Shown in pieces: positions 48,501 to 59,836 of a stretch of 64,000 bases of DNA. The notes below the pieces were generated by a model. It worked only from the letters and a program-made list of their open reading frames with translations. It was not told the DNA's origin and did no database searches. The first letter of the stretch is position 1, and the number at the start of each line of letters is the position of its first letter. A program made the position numbers and the translations under genes. The DNA is from Archivesica marissinica (Eukaryota; Mollusca; Bivalvia; Venerida; Vesicomyidae), in contig CM026400.1 in the NCBI GenBank assembly GCA_014843695.1, positions 12,355,395-12,419,394 on the forward strand, in the 5' to 3' direction.

Positions 48501-51500
48501 GTCTCGAGGTATTGTAAGACACTATGTGTTGCCGGTCTCGCGGTACTGTAATACACTGTATGTTGCCGGTCTCGAGGTATTGTAAGACACTGTGTGTTGC
48601 CGGTCTCGCGGTACTGTAAGACACTGTATGTTGCCGGTCTCGAGGTATTGTAAGACACTGTGTGTTGCTGGTCTCGCGGTACTGTAAGACACTGTGTGTT
48701 GCCGGTCTCGCGGTACTGTAGGACACTGTATGTTGCCGGTCTCGAGGTATTGTAAGACACTGTGTGTTGCCGGTCTCGAGGTACTGTAAGACACTGTGTG
48801 TTGCCGGTCTCGCGGTACTGTAAGACACTGTGTGTTGCCGGTCTCGCGGTACTGTAAGACACTGTATGTTGCCGGTCTCGCGGTACTGTAAGGCATTGTG
48901 TGTTGCCGGTCTCGCGGTACTGTAAGACATTGTGTGTTGCCGGTCTCGATGTACTGTAAGGCACTGTGTGCTGCCTGTCTCGTGGTACTGTAAGACACTG
49001 TGTGTTGCCTGTCTAGAGGTACTGTAAGGCACTGTGTGTTGCCGATCTCGCGGTACTGTAAGACACTGTGTGCTGCCAGTGTCGCGGTATTGTAAGACAC
49101 TGTGTGTTGCCGTTCTCGATGTACTGTACGGCAATGTGTGTTGCCAGTCTCGGGGTACTGTAAAACACTGTGTGCTGCAGGTCTCGAGGTACTGTAAGAT
49201 ACTATGTGTTGCCGATCTTGAGGTACTGTAAGACACTGTTTGTTGTCGGTCTCGAGGTACTGTAAAGCACTGTGTGTTGCCGGTCTCGCGGTACTGTAAG
49301 AGACTGTGTGTTGCCGATCTCGGTGTACTGTAAGGCACTGTGTGTTGCCAGTCTCGCGGTACTGTAAGGCACTGTGTGTTGGCAGTCTCGATGTACTGTA
49401 AGGAAATGTGTTTTGCCAGTCTCGCGGTACTGTAAAACACTGTGTGTTTCCGGTCTCGAGGTACTGTAAAACACTGCATGTTGCCGGTCTCGAGGTACAG
49501 TAAGACACCGTAAGTTGTTGGTCTCGAGGTATAGAAAAACAATGAGTGTTGCCGATCTAGATGTACTGTAAGTTACTGTGTGCTGCCGGTCTCGAGGTAC
49601 TGTAAGACACTGTGTGTTGCCGGTCTCGTGGTACTGTAAGACATTGTGTATTGCCGGTCTCGCGGTACTGTAAGACATTGTGTTTTGCCGGTCTCGCGGT
49701 ACTGTAAAACACTGTCTTGCCGGTCTCGCGGTACTGTAAGACACTGTGTGTTGCCGGTCTCGTGGTACTGTAAGACATTGTGTATTGCAGGTCGAGCGGT
49801 ACTGTAAGACATTGTGTGTTGCCTGTCTCACGGTACGGTAAGAGATTATGTGTTGCCTGTCTCATGGTAATGTAAGATATTGTGTATTTCCGGTCTCGCG
49901 GTACTGTAATACACTGTGTGCTGCCGGTCTCGCGGTACTGTAAGACATTGTGTATTTCCGGTCTCACGGTACTGTAAGACAATGTGTGCTGCCGGCCTCG
50001 AGGTACAGTAAGACACTGTGTGTTGCCGGTCTCGAGGTACTGTAAGACACTGTGTATTGCCTGTCTCGCGGTACTGTAATACACTGTATATTACCGGTCT
50101 CGCGGTACTGTAAGACACTGTGTATTGCCAGTCTCGAGGATCTTTTAGACAGGGTGTGTTGCCGGTTTCGATGCACTATAAGACACTGTGCGTTGCCAGT
50201 CTCGAGGTACTGTAAGACACTGTGTGTTGCCAGTCTCGAGGTAATGTAAGACACTGTATTTTGCCGGTCTCGATGTATTGTAAGACACTATGTGTTGCCG
50301 GTCTCGCGGTACTGTAATACACTGTATGTTGCCGGTCTCGAGGTATTGTAAGACACTGTGTGTTGCCGGTCTCGCGGTACTGTAAGACACTGTATGTTGC
50401 CGGTCTCGAGGTATTGTAAGACACTGTGTTTTGCTGGTCTGGCGGTACTGTAAGACTCTGTGTGTTGCCGGTCTCGCGGTACTGTAGGACACTGTATGTT
50501 GCCGGTATCGAGGTATTGTAAGACAGTGTGTGTTGCCGGTCTCGAGGTACTGTAAGACACTGTGTGTTGCCGGTCTCGCAGTTCTGTAAGACACTGTGTG
50601 TTGCCCGTCTCGCGGTACTGTAAGACACTGTATGTTGCCGGTCTCGCGGTACTGTAAGGCATTGTGTGTTGCCGGTCTCGCGGTACTGTAAGACACTGTG
50701 TGTTGCCGGTCTCGAGGTACTGTAAGACACTGTGTGTTGCCGGTCTCGAGGTATTGTAAGACACTGTGTGTTGCCGGTCTCGAGGTACTGTAAGACACTG
50801 TGTGTTGCCGGTCTCGCGGTACTGTAAGACACTGTGTGTTGCCGGTCTCGCGGTACTGTAAGACACTGTATGTTGCCGGTCTCGCGGTACTGTAAGGCAT
50901 TGTGTGTTGCCGGTCTCGCGGTACTGTAAGACATTTTGTGTTGCCGGTCTCGATGTACTGTAAGGCACTGTGTGCTGCCTGTCTTGCGGTACTGTAAGAC
51001 ACTGTGTGTTGCCTGTCTAGAGGTACTGTAAGGCACTGTGTGTTGCCGATTTCGCGGTACTGTAAGACACTGTGTGCTGCCAGTGTCGCGGTATTTTAAG
51101 ACACTGTGTGTTGCCGTTCTCGATGTACTGTTAGGCACTGTGTGTTGCCAGTCTCGCGGTACTGTAAAACACTGTGTGTTGCCGGTCTCGAGGTACTGTA
51201 AGACACTTTTTGTTGTCGGTCTCGAGGTACTGTAAAGCACTGTGTGTTGCCGGTCTCGCGGTACTGTAAGAGACTGTGTGTTGCCGATCTCGGTGTACTG
51301 TAAGGCACTGTGTGTTGCCAGTCTCACGGTACTGTAAGGCACTGTGTGTTGCCAGTCTCGATGTACTGTAAGGAAATGTGTTTTGCAAGTCTCGCGGTAC
51401 TGTAAAACACTGCATGTTGCCGGTCTCGAGGTACAGTAAGACACTGTAACTTGTTGGTCTCGAGGTATAGAAAAACAATGTGTGCTGCCGGTCTCGAGGT

Positions 51501-52232
51501 ACTGTAAGACACTGTGTGTTGCCGGTCTCGAGGTACTGTAAGACACTGTGACTTGTTGGTCTCGCGGTATTGTAAAACAATGTGTGTTGCCGGTCTCGAG
51601 GTACTGTAAGACACTGTGTGTTGCCGGTCTCGTGGTACTGTAAGACATTGTGTATTGCCGGTCTCGCGGTACTGTAAGACATTGTGTTTTGCCGGTCTCG
51701 AGGTACTGTAAGACATTGTTATTGCCGGTCTCGCGGTACTGTAAGACACTGTGTGTTGCCGGTCTCGAGGTACTGTAAGACACTGTGTGTTGCCGGTCTC
51801 GCGGTACTGTAAGATATTGTTATTGCCGGTCTCGCGGTACTGTAAGACAATGTGTGTTGCCGATCTCAAGGTACTGTAAGGCATTGTGTGTTGCCTGTCT
51901 CGTGGTACTGTAAGGCATTGTGTGTTGCCGATCTCGATGTACTGTAAGACATTGTTTGTTGCCGGTCTTGAGGTACTGTAAGGCACTGTGTGTTGCCGGT
52001 CTCGTGGTACTTAGACACTATGTGTTGCCGGTCTCGAGGTACTGTAAGACACCGTGTGTTGCCGGTCTCGCGGTACTGTAAGATATTGTTATTGCCGGTC
52101 TCGCGGTACTGTAAGACAATGTGTGTTGCCGATCTCAAGGTACTGTAAGGCATTGTGTGTTGCCTGTCTCGTGGTACTGTAAGGCATTGTGTGTTGCCGA
52201 TCTCGATGTACTGTAAGACACTGTGTGTTGTC
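39566..52232 (-). repeat. 34-bp tandem satellite, right arm
   Basis: Same monomer as the left array in reverse complement. Position 43,239 matches window position 1, so 39,566-43,239 (3.67 kb) is the counterpart of the left 8.25 kb; the right copy is shorter by about 4.6 kb. The rest, 43,240-52,232, extends beyond what the window shows on the left. It contains its own higher-order repetition: a landmark segment recurs at about 45,808, 48,488 and 50,254 (spacings 2,680 and 1,766 bp). Two indel-rich patches lie at 40,413-40,470 and 41,985-42,130. Minus-strand frames stay open for up to 897 codons (45,795-48,488) because the monomer lacks stops. Confidence 0.97.
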
Positions 52233-52587
52233 GTATGCTCAATATCAGTGTACTAAGTTCTACCTCATTACTTTAAAATCGTGTTATGTTTATTTATTAT
52301 CGCTCCGGAATCCCTCGTTAGCCACACCCCTGATTAGAGATACTGGTGGATGTGTTATTAAGGGGATAGTGCAATAATACAGACACAGTCCCAGTCCCAG
52401 TCCCGCGACTCCTAGTTTGTATACGACTCCAAGTATCATCTGAAAGATGCATATTCTCCCCAGATATGTTCCGGTGGAGGGGGGGCGGGTACACCCACTT
52501 AGCAAAATCATGCAACCCCCCCCCTAACGCCATTCCATGACCCGACCCTGGAGTAAGGTGATAACATTGTTAACTAGGTGGAAAAAA
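52233..52587 (-). repeat. Unassigned stretch with diverged SINE family D 3' fragment
   Basis: At 52,288-52,395 the sequence TTTATTTATTATCGCTCCGG followed by GGGGATAGTGCAATAATACA resembles the reverse complement of family D body and tail (TTTATTTATCGTCGCTAC; GGATAGTGCAGTGCAATGAT). The remainder includes G- and C-homopolymer runs and no gene. Confidence 0.5.
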
Positions 52588-52797
52588 TGATAGCGCAGTG
52601 GTAGCGCGTTCGAAATGCCCGGAGTTCGAGCACAGCTGGAGCCGTTACGATTGTGTCCTTAGGCAATGCATTTAATTTACGTTGCCTCTTCTCTCCCCCC
52701 TCGTGGCGTTGGATTCCGTCAGGAATGAGGTATCGAGAGTGATAACTATTAAGTTGTAAGAACTTGTTTCGCAATCGAGCTAAAATAAATTTGGATA
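52588..52797 (+). mobile_element. SINE family B, copy 4
   Basis: Head TGATAGCGCAGTGGTAGCGC with an internal deletion (the GCTTCAGGTGCG part is missing), B-box AGTTCGAGCACA, body GATTGTGTCCTTAGGCAATG and tail AAGTTGTAAGAACTTGTTTC with CGAGCTAAAATAAA. Confidence 0.9.
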
Positions 52798-53104
52798 AGT
52801 TTATAAACTAATTATTAACTCGAATCTTCTGGGTCATATAACCCAACAGTTGCTGCTGTAAATCGGAGAAGAATATATCTCGAAGAATAAGTCTGCCAAT
52901 GGCATCATTGCAAAAAACAGAAACTTGTTTACCATGTCTATTACATACGATAAGACGCGTTTCAACTTAATTGATTGAAATTCTGAGATGATCGTTTTCC
53001 TCGCGCAGAATGCGGTAAGCGAGTGCATTTTCTGGCCGAACCGGATATCTATATAAGATGCATTGTGGGTATATCGCGGTAATAGCCATTACAACTATAA
53101 TACA
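52798..53104. other. Unassigned stretch
   Basis: AT-rich, no gene. A TATA-like TATATAAG occurs near 53,051, followed by GCATTGTGGGTATATCGCGG. The phrase GGGTATATCGCGG recurs near 53,476 as GGGTATATCGCGGCAA, suggesting a small dispersed repeat. Confidence 0.35.
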
Positions 53105-53320
53105 GTGGTCCAGTGGTCCAGTCGTAGAGCGTCGGATTTGGAATCGAACGGTCCCGGGTTCGATACTCGGTCAGGCCACGTATGTAGTGTCATTGAGCAA
53201 GGCACCTCACACACATTACTTAGTACTGGTTAATAACCACTTAGGTCGGCTAAGCCTGGTCAGAGAAACATGTATACGTCCCCGAGAGGGGTTTGACTTT
53301 AATGGAACATACATACATAC
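53105..53320 (+). mobile_element. SINE family F, copy 4
   Basis: Head with a small duplication at its start (TGGTCCAGTGGTCCAGTCGT), B-box GGTTCGATACTC, body GAGCAAGGCACCTCACACAC, tail hairpin CCCC GAGA GGGG at 53,280-53,291 and CATA repeats. Outside the inverted duplication, so it is an independent copy for comparing tails. Confidence 0.9.
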
Positions 53321-54060
53321 TTTTATGTACCTGCATAGAATCCTCATTTGGCTTCATCCTATGACTTCTCCACTTCAACATTACACAGACGAAGTTCTAA
53401 TACTATTGGGAATCACTTGTGTTTATCATAGTTTTGCCGGCATCGTATCAGCAGTTACGTAAAGAGTATTTCCGGGTATATCGCGGCAAATGACCCGATG
53501 CCATGATTTGGGTGTTTATACAAAGGTAGTCATAATGAATTATGTGAGTATTTAATAGAGACCTTAGTCTATATAATATGTAAGTCTACCAGTAAATTTA
53601 TTATTTTAACATGAATAGATAGATATATAGATAGATAACTTTATTTCATATCCAATAGGTCAGTATGACCTATGAGGTACAACAATTTACAAACACGAAC
53701 AACAAATAGTGGTGACAAATCTTGCGGCGAAGGCATAGTATGCATTGTAACGATGTTATTATTCAATTTTAAAATGAATAATAAGAATAGACTAGTATAC
53801 CAATGTTCATAATTTATATATCAAACCTGCATTTACTTCCATTAAGGATATCACAGAGTACCACAGGTCGATTGGGCTTATCCCTACCCCCACTACTGAT
53901 TTGACATTCTTCCTTGGGTAAACACTGTTTGGCATATAATGTATATAGTATACCTGCATGCACAAGATGAATACAGATTGAACACTTATATAATGGGATT
54001 GAAGGCCTACTGGAGTTCAATAAACTATGTCTATGTCTAGAATATGCGATATCACATAAC
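53321..54060. other. Unassigned stretch with GATA repeats
   Basis: No gene recognised. A GATA-type microsatellite at about 53,617-53,636 leads into AGATAACTTTATTTCATATC. The same AGATAACTTTATTTC follows another GATA run at about 54,063-54,086, so a repeat end recurs here about 445 bp apart. Confidence 0.45.
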
Positions 54061-54120
54061 TATATAGATAGATAGATAACTTTATTTCCTCCACTGCCTA
54101 TCCGAATAGCAAACAACTGT

Positions 54121-54177
54121 CAACATAGATCATGATCAGACGCGGCGTTATGCCGCGGCTGATCTGGATCTATGTTG
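54121..54177. repeat. 26-bp hairpin (MITE hairpin module)
   Basis: Arms 54,121-54,146 and 54,152-54,177 pair with three mismatches around the loop GTTAT. The stem includes CAACATAGATC and GATCAG. The same module (ACATAG...GATCAG / CTGATC...CTATGTT) occurs twice inside the MITE at 55,651-55,888, so this is a solo or degraded relative. Confidence 0.8.
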
Positions 54178-54246
54178 CTTGCGCATGCTCTCAATTTAGT
54201 CGGCGCCGAAAGATTTAACCATATTTTATTGCAAATCAATAGTACA

Positions 54247-54345
54247 TATGTCATACACATAAAGATACAATGCATAGCATGAACATACAAATGGTTTGGG
54301 CCACAAGTTTAAAATAGCAACATTAGAAAACGGCCGCACCAGAAC
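54247..54345 (+). repeat. Dispersed repeat, copy 1 of 2
   Basis: TATGTCATACACATAAAGAT, then AAATGGTTTGGGCCACAAGT and AACATTAGAAAACGGCCGCA. A diverged copy lies at 56,039-56,135 in the same orientation. Family unknown. Confidence 0.75.
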
Positions 54346-54559
54346 ACAACTACTATACATGTATTTGAAAACAATAGGTTTATAAAATACATCAGTGGAA
54401 GCAGTATTCTGCACATTTGGTAGTTACCGGAAGTACGTAGTAACCTAAACTTATGATCATAACAGTTGCATTCATAGATATCAGATAGCAGACGCGCGCA
54501 TCACAACCGGATATGATACAAGGTGCGCGCTGTTGGACTGTCAATAAGTCTGCAGCATG

Positions 54560-55185
54560 ATACGTACAACTGTCCGGTGCATCGAACAACACTCGGTCGG
54601 ATAGCTGCCCGTTGCATCGAACAGCACAAGAACGGATAGCTGTCGTTGTTAGCGTATCAGATATATATACAATATATATATTTAGCTGCCCATTTCTTGA
54701 ACAGCACACGATCGAATAGCTGCCGTTGTTAACGTATCAGAGATATATTCAATATATATATTTAGCTGCCCATTTCTTGAACAGTATAAGCTCGGATAGC
54801 TGTCGTTGTTAGCGTATATCAGAGATATATACAATATATATATAGCTGCCCGTTTCTTGAACAGCACACGCTCGGATAGCTGCCGTTGTTAATGTCTCAG
54901 AGATATATACACTATATATATTTGCTGCCCATTTCTTGAACAGCACACGCTCGGATAGCTGCCGTTGTTAGTGTATCCGATATATATAATATATATATAT
55001 ATTTAGATGCCCATTTCTTGAACAGCACACGATCGGATAGCTGCCGTTGTTAGTGTATCCGATATATATATATATATAATATATATATATTTAGCTGCCC
55101 ATTTCTTGAACAGCACACGATCGGATAGCTGCCGTTGTTAACGTCTCAGAGATATATACACTATATATAGCTGCCCATTTCTTGA
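54560..55185. repeat. ~80-bp tandem array with AT-rich spacers
   Basis: Seven to nine copies of a unit containing AGCTGCCCATTTCTTGAACA, GCACACGATCGGATAGCTGC and CGTTGTTA, joined by AT runs of varying length. Landmarks at 54,684, 54,764, 54,844, 54,923, 55,005, 55,093 and 55,169 give spacings of 76-88 bp. The array ends about 100 bp upstream of the exon candidate at 55,283. Confidence 0.92.
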
Positions 55186-55282
55186 TTCGAAGCCGATCGT
55201 ATATAACATAATACAGAATAGGATACTGCTAGTTGTGGAAATACCGACAGGTCGTAACAGAAATTAGCACGTGCATGATAAA

Positions 55283-55361
55283 ATGGCGGGACTACAAGCA
55301 TTTGTAGGAGGGTGGAGAGAGGAAGAGAAGATAGGATATGATGATATGGCAAATGCTCTAG
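55283..55361 (+). CDS. Candidate first exon of a fatty-acid-binding-protein-like gene
   Basis: ATG at 55,283 in good initiation context (AAAATGG, A at -3) opens a 26-codon stretch ending at 55,361, one base into the next codon, directly before GTATGA (splice-donor-like, phase 1). The peptide has FVGGWR near residue 7 and GYDDMANALG at its end. Without gaps this lines up with the N-terminus of intracellular lipid-binding proteins (F-V/L-G-x-W-K/R ... N/G-F/Y-D-x-x-M-x-x-L-G). In that family the first exon also ends around residue 24-26 after the LG pair. Deviations: Glu where a hydrophobic residue usually follows Trp-Lys. A CACGTG lies 15 bp upstream. No second exon was recognised before the 58,717 gap or after it, so this may be a partial or orphan exon. 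Confidence 0.45.
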
Positions 55362-55597
55362 GTATGACATATTATTATTATTATTATTAAAATATTAAAT
55401 TTAAATAATTAATAAGGCAACGCTCTATAGATAGCTCAATCGAAATGATTGAATCCATGGTCGGGGCTAATACAACTATTTTCTATAGTTTATGTTAAAA
55501 GATATGTTTTTGAATGTGATGCTGTTACTGCTACTGTTATGCTGTGTAATACAGCAGCAATTGTAATATTCTACATTTTTTTGTTATTTATTTTTTT

Positions 55598-55925
55598 AAC
55601 TTTATTTATTTTGCAACGATTGCGAAGCAAGTTTTAGCAACTTATATTAACCCATTTCAGTCTGGATACATTTAAAGGCTTATGCAAATAACATAGAACC
55701 AGATCAGCCGCAGCCTGACGCTGTGTGTTGATCAGGATCTATGTTGTTTGCTACATGGACACGTGTCTAGCAAGATCATCTGAATAGCAAACAGCATAGA
55801 GCCTGATCAGACGGCACGTTCCGTGGCGGTTGATCTGGCTCTATGTTCTTTGCAAATACTGTTTGAACTGTATCCAGAATGAAATGGGTTAATTACTCTC
55901 GTTGACGTGAAATGTGTGGTCATAT
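55598..55925 (-). mobile_element. SINE family A fragment interrupted by a MITE
   Basis: The minus-strand SINE A tail (AACTTTATTTATTTTGCAAC and GATTGCGAAGCAAG in plus orientation) runs to 55,650. After a 238-bp insertion the SINE resumes as TTACTCTCGTTGACGTGAAA until about 55,925, where it is truncated. Removing the insertion and one TTAA restores the normal family A sequence. Confidence 0.9.
55651..55888. mobile_element. TTAA-flanked MITE with tandem hairpin modules
   Basis: Inserted in the SINE A copy with TTAA duplicated at 55,647-55,650 and 55,889-55,892. Terminal inverted repeats CCCATTTCAGTCTGGATAC and GTATCCAGAATGAAATGGG match except for one position and a small offset. Two internal hairpins (about 55,684-55,751 and 55,787-55,856) share the ACATAG/GATCAG stem with the hairpin at 54,121. 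TTAA duplication suggests a piggyBac-type mobiliser. No coding capacity. Confidence 0.9.
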
Positions 55926-56595
55926 TTTGTTATAAAAATCAGTAAACAAGCATAATAAAATCCTTGAACAGATTTTGCAGTATGAAGTTTAAAAACACAT
56001 ACTGTATTCATATAATTATGTTTTTAAATTTATTTTTATATGTCATACACATAAAGATACAATACATTGCATGAAAATACAAATGGTTTGGGCCACATGT
56101 TTTAACAACATTAGACAAGGAGCCACACCAGTATAATATATAATTATGTAATTGTACACTTGATTTCAATAAAAAAAACATTAGAAATATGAAAACAATT
56201 CAAAAAATATTGAAGAACAAAATGCCTGTATGCCTACTGCGATTCTATCTACGCTCGTCTTGATCTCCCGATTCGAAATTTTCAATCGTATTTATTTAAA
56301 ATTGTCTCCAATGATGTATTGTTCAAATAGGCATACTTTTATTTTATTTGCAGACACATTTTTATACTGTACCATAATATTGCGCTTGTCGATTTTATTC
56401 AACTACCAAATAGTGTCAGTGAATGTCGTTTGCTTCCAGATGATATATTTTTTAATCTAGCCCACAATCTCGCTTCCGGATCTCAATGTAGATGACCCAA
56501 TAGCTATTTCCGGTAAATCATACTTCCGGTACGAATTTTTTTAATTTAGATGCAGGTATATATCGGCATTTTTTTCTCTACTCGCGTTAACCGTT
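55926..56595. repeat. AT-rich stretch with dispersed repeat copy 2
   Basis: The interval 56,039-56,135 is a diverged copy of the 54,247 repeat (TATGTCATACACATAAAGAT; AAATGGTTTGGGCCACATGT). The rest is AT-rich with no recognised gene. A 76-codon open frame at 56,230-56,460 has no family resemblance. Confidence 0.6.
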
Positions 56596-56880
56596 AAAGC
56601 GACATTACATTGCAAAAAGCAAATAAAATGTATTCACGTACAAATGCATTGCTACAACGTATTCTTGTCAATATATTCGAACACTAACATTGAATCAATA
56701 AACAGTGTTTTTGTCTACAAACTTCAAAAGTGAAAGTAGGATTTCATATAACGGAAATCCGCGCTCTTGAATTGAGGTTTGGTTTGTCATTGGAGTCAAT
56801 ACTAAACGCGCGATACTTTCGTTTAGTGATAATTTAACTAAGATTAGTCTACAAATAAATATGCATAGGCACACATGTGT
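56596..56880 (+). repeat. Partial copy of the 19-bp-TIR element family
   Basis: Starts AAAGCGACATTACATTGCAA after TTAAC..TT sequence and parallels 21,987-22,262 throughout: TTGAATCAATAAACAGTGTT, GAGTCAATACTAAACGCGCG, AATTTAACTAAGATTAGTCT. It ends at CACACATGTGTATGTACGAAC, exactly where the next minisatellite begins, so the array may have grown from its 3' edge. Confidence 0.75.
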
Positions 56881-58380
56881 ATGTACGAACCTCACTATTC
56901 CTCACTACTGTAGGTACGAACCTCACTATTCCTCACTACTGTAGGTACGAACCTCACTACTCCTCACTACTGTAGGTACGAACCTCACTACTGTATGTAC
57001 GAACATCACTACTGTATGTACGAACCTCACTACTCCTCACTACTGTAGGTACGAACCTCACTACTCATCACTACTGTATGTACGAACCTCACTACTCATC
57101 ACTACTGTATGTACGAACCTCACTACTCATCACTACTGTATGTACGAACCTCACTACTCATCACTACTGTAGGTACGAACCTCACTAATCATCACTACTG
57201 TATGTACGAACCTCACTACTCCTCACTACTGTAGGTACGAACATCACTACTCCTCACTACTGTAGGTACGAACATCACTACTGTATGTACGAACCTCACT
57301 ACTGTAGGTACAAACCTCACTACTGTAGGTACGAACCTCACTACTGTAGGTATGAACCTCACTACTCCTCACTACTGTAGGTACGAACATCACTACTCCT
57401 CACTACTGTATGTACGAACCTCACTACTCGTCACTACTGTAGGTACGAACATCACTACTCCTCACTACTGTAGGTACGAACCTCACTACTCCTCACTACT
57501 GTAGGTACGAACCTCACTACTGTAGGTACGAACCTCACTACTGTAGGTACGAACATCACTACTCCTCACTACCGTAGGTACGAACCTCACTACTCCTCAC
57601 TACTGTAGGTACGAACATCACTACTGTAGGTACGAACCTCACTACTCCTCACTACTGTAGGTACGAACCTCACTACTCGTCACTACTGTAGGTACGAACC
57701 TCACTACTGTAGGTACGAACCTCACTACTCCTCACTACTGTAGGTACGAACATCACTACTCATCACTACTGTAGGTACGAACCTCACTACTCCTAACTAC
57801 TGTATGTACGAACATCACTACTCCTCACTACTGTAGGTACGAACCTCACTACTCGTCACTACTGTAGGTACGAACCTCACTACTCCTAACTACTGTATGT
57901 ACGAACCTCACTACTGTATGTACGAACATCACTACTGTACGTACGAACCTCACTACTCCTCACTACTGTAGGTACGAACCTCACTTCTCCTCACTATTGT
58001 AGGTACGAACCTCACTACTCCTAACTACTGTATGTACGAACCTCACTACTGTAGGTACGAACCTCACTACTGTAGGTACGAACCTCACTACTCCTCACTA
58101 CTGTAGGTACGAACCTCACTACTCCTAACTACTGTATGTACGAACATCACTACTGTATGTACGAACCTCACTACTGTAGGTACAAACCTCACTACTGTAG
58201 GTACGAACCTCACTACTGTAGGTATGAACCTCACTACTCCTAACTACTGTAGGTACGAACCTCACTACTCCTAACTACTGTATGTACGAACCTCACTACT
58301 CCTAACTACTGTAGGTACGAACCTCACTTCTCCTAACTACTGTATGTACGAACCTCACTACTGTAGGTACGAACCTCACT
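56881..58380. repeat. 21/31-bp compound minisatellite
   Basis: About 1.5 kb of units starting GTAGGTACGAA or GTATGTACGAA followed by one or two copies of the 10-mer CCTCACTACT, giving 21- or 31-bp units in irregular order. Variants include CATCACTACT and CCTAACTACT. Ends abruptly at a G-run at 58,381. Low coding potential. Confidence 0.95.
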
Positions 58381-58382
58381 GG

Positions 58383-58476
58383 GGGGTGTCGAATTATTGC
58401 AAGTGAGGAAGCTATCCAGCTGGCTCGCGGAAGGTCGGTGGTTCTACCCGGGTGTTAGTGCATGTCTGAGATACTG
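58383..58476 (+). repeat. Fragment of a dispersed (bivalve-type) repeat
   Basis: GAGGAAGCTATCCAGCTGGC then TCGCGGAAGGTCGGTGGTTC and TACCCGGGTG. I associate very similar wording with an abundant dispersed repeat in bivalve genomes. That is recollection, not a search. Confidence 0.45.
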
Positions 58477-58716
58477 TTATATATAGATAATGCATGTGAA
58501 CTTGTGGCCCAACCCATTTGCTAATTATGTATCGGTTATATATAGATAATGCATATGAACTTGTGTCCCAACCCATTTGCTAATTATGTATCGGTTATAT
58601 ATAGATAATGCATGTGAACTTGTGTCCCAACCCATTTGCTAATTATGTATCGGTTATATATAGATAATGCATGTGAACTTGTGTCCCAACCCATTTGCTA
58701 ATTATGTATCGGTTAT
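58477..58716. repeat. 59-bp tandem repeat running into a gap
   Basis: Four near-identical 59-bp units (GTTATATATAGATAATGCAT; GTGAACTTGTGTCCCAACCC; ATTTGCTAATTATGTATCG). The fifth begins and is cut by the N run, so the array is probably longer than shown. Confidence 0.95.
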
Positions 58717-59716
58717 NNNNNNNNNNNNNNNNNNNNNNNNNNNNNNNNNNNNNNNNNNNNNNNNNNNNNNNNNNNNNNNNNNNNNNNNNNNNNNNNNNNN
58801 NNNNNNNNNNNNNNNNNNNNNNNNNNNNNNNNNNNNNNNNNNNNNNNNNNNNNNNNNNNNNNNNNNNNNNNNNNNNNNNNNNNNNNNNNNNNNNNNNNNN
58901 NNNNNNNNNNNNNNNNNNNNNNNNNNNNNNNNNNNNNNNNNNNNNNNNNNNNNNNNNNNNNNNNNNNNNNNNNNNNNNNNNNNNNNNNNNNNNNNNNNNN
59001 NNNNNNNNNNNNNNNNNNNNNNNNNNNNNNNNNNNNNNNNNNNNNNNNNNNNNNNNNNNNNNNNNNNNNNNNNNNNNNNNNNNNNNNNNNNNNNNNNNNN
59101 NNNNNNNNNNNNNNNNNNNNNNNNNNNNNNNNNNNNNNNNNNNNNNNNNNNNNNNNNNNNNNNNNNNNNNNNNNNNNNNNNNNNNNNNNNNNNNNNNNNN
59201 NNNNNNNNNNNNNNNNNNNNNNNNNNNNNNNNNNNNNNNNNNNNNNNNNNNNNNNNNNNNNNNNNNNNNNNNNNNNNNNNNNNNNNNNNNNNNNNNNNNN
59301 NNNNNNNNNNNNNNNNNNNNNNNNNNNNNNNNNNNNNNNNNNNNNNNNNNNNNNNNNNNNNNNNNNNNNNNNNNNNNNNNNNNNNNNNNNNNNNNNNNNN
59401 NNNNNNNNNNNNNNNNNNNNNNNNNNNNNNNNNNNNNNNNNNNNNNNNNNNNNNNNNNNNNNNNNNNNNNNNNNNNNNNNNNNNNNNNNNNNNNNNNNNN
59501 NNNNNNNNNNNNNNNNNNNNNNNNNNNNNNNNNNNNNNNNNNNNNNNNNNNNNNNNNNNNNNNNNNNNNNNNNNNNNNNNNNNNNNNNNNNNNNNNNNNN
59601 NNNNNNNNNNNNNNNNNNNNNNNNNNNNNNNNNNNNNNNNNNNNNNNNNNNNNNNNNNNNNNNNNNNNNNNNNNNNNNNNNNNNNNNNNNNNNNNNNNNN
59701 NNNNNNNNNNNNNNNN
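58717..59716. other. Scaffold gap (1000 N)
   Basis: Second fixed-size N run. The left flank is the 59-bp tandem repeat and the right flank is unrelated sequence. Confidence 0.99.
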
Positions 59717-59800
59717 CAAATTTACGCGCCACCTTTATATTCGATATATAATTTTAGAGTCAGCATATGTACATATGGCATTTCATCGGGATTACTCAAT

Positions 59801-59836
59801 AGACAGACAGACAGACAGACAGACATACAGACAGAC
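59801..59836. repeat. (ACAG)n microsatellite
   Basis: About nine GACA/ACAG tetranucleotides with one substitution, immediately before the 47-bp array. Confidence 0.93.

Noticed and set aside
39540..52153. Large open frames (up to 897 codons) as repeat-protein genes
   Set aside because: They arise in all three frames of one strand from a stop-free monomer that is not a multiple of three; no promoter, signal peptide or splice structure is visible.
53043..53080. TATA-box promoter
   Set aside because: A TATATAAG alone, with a repeat-like downstream phrase and no transcript unit, is not enough.
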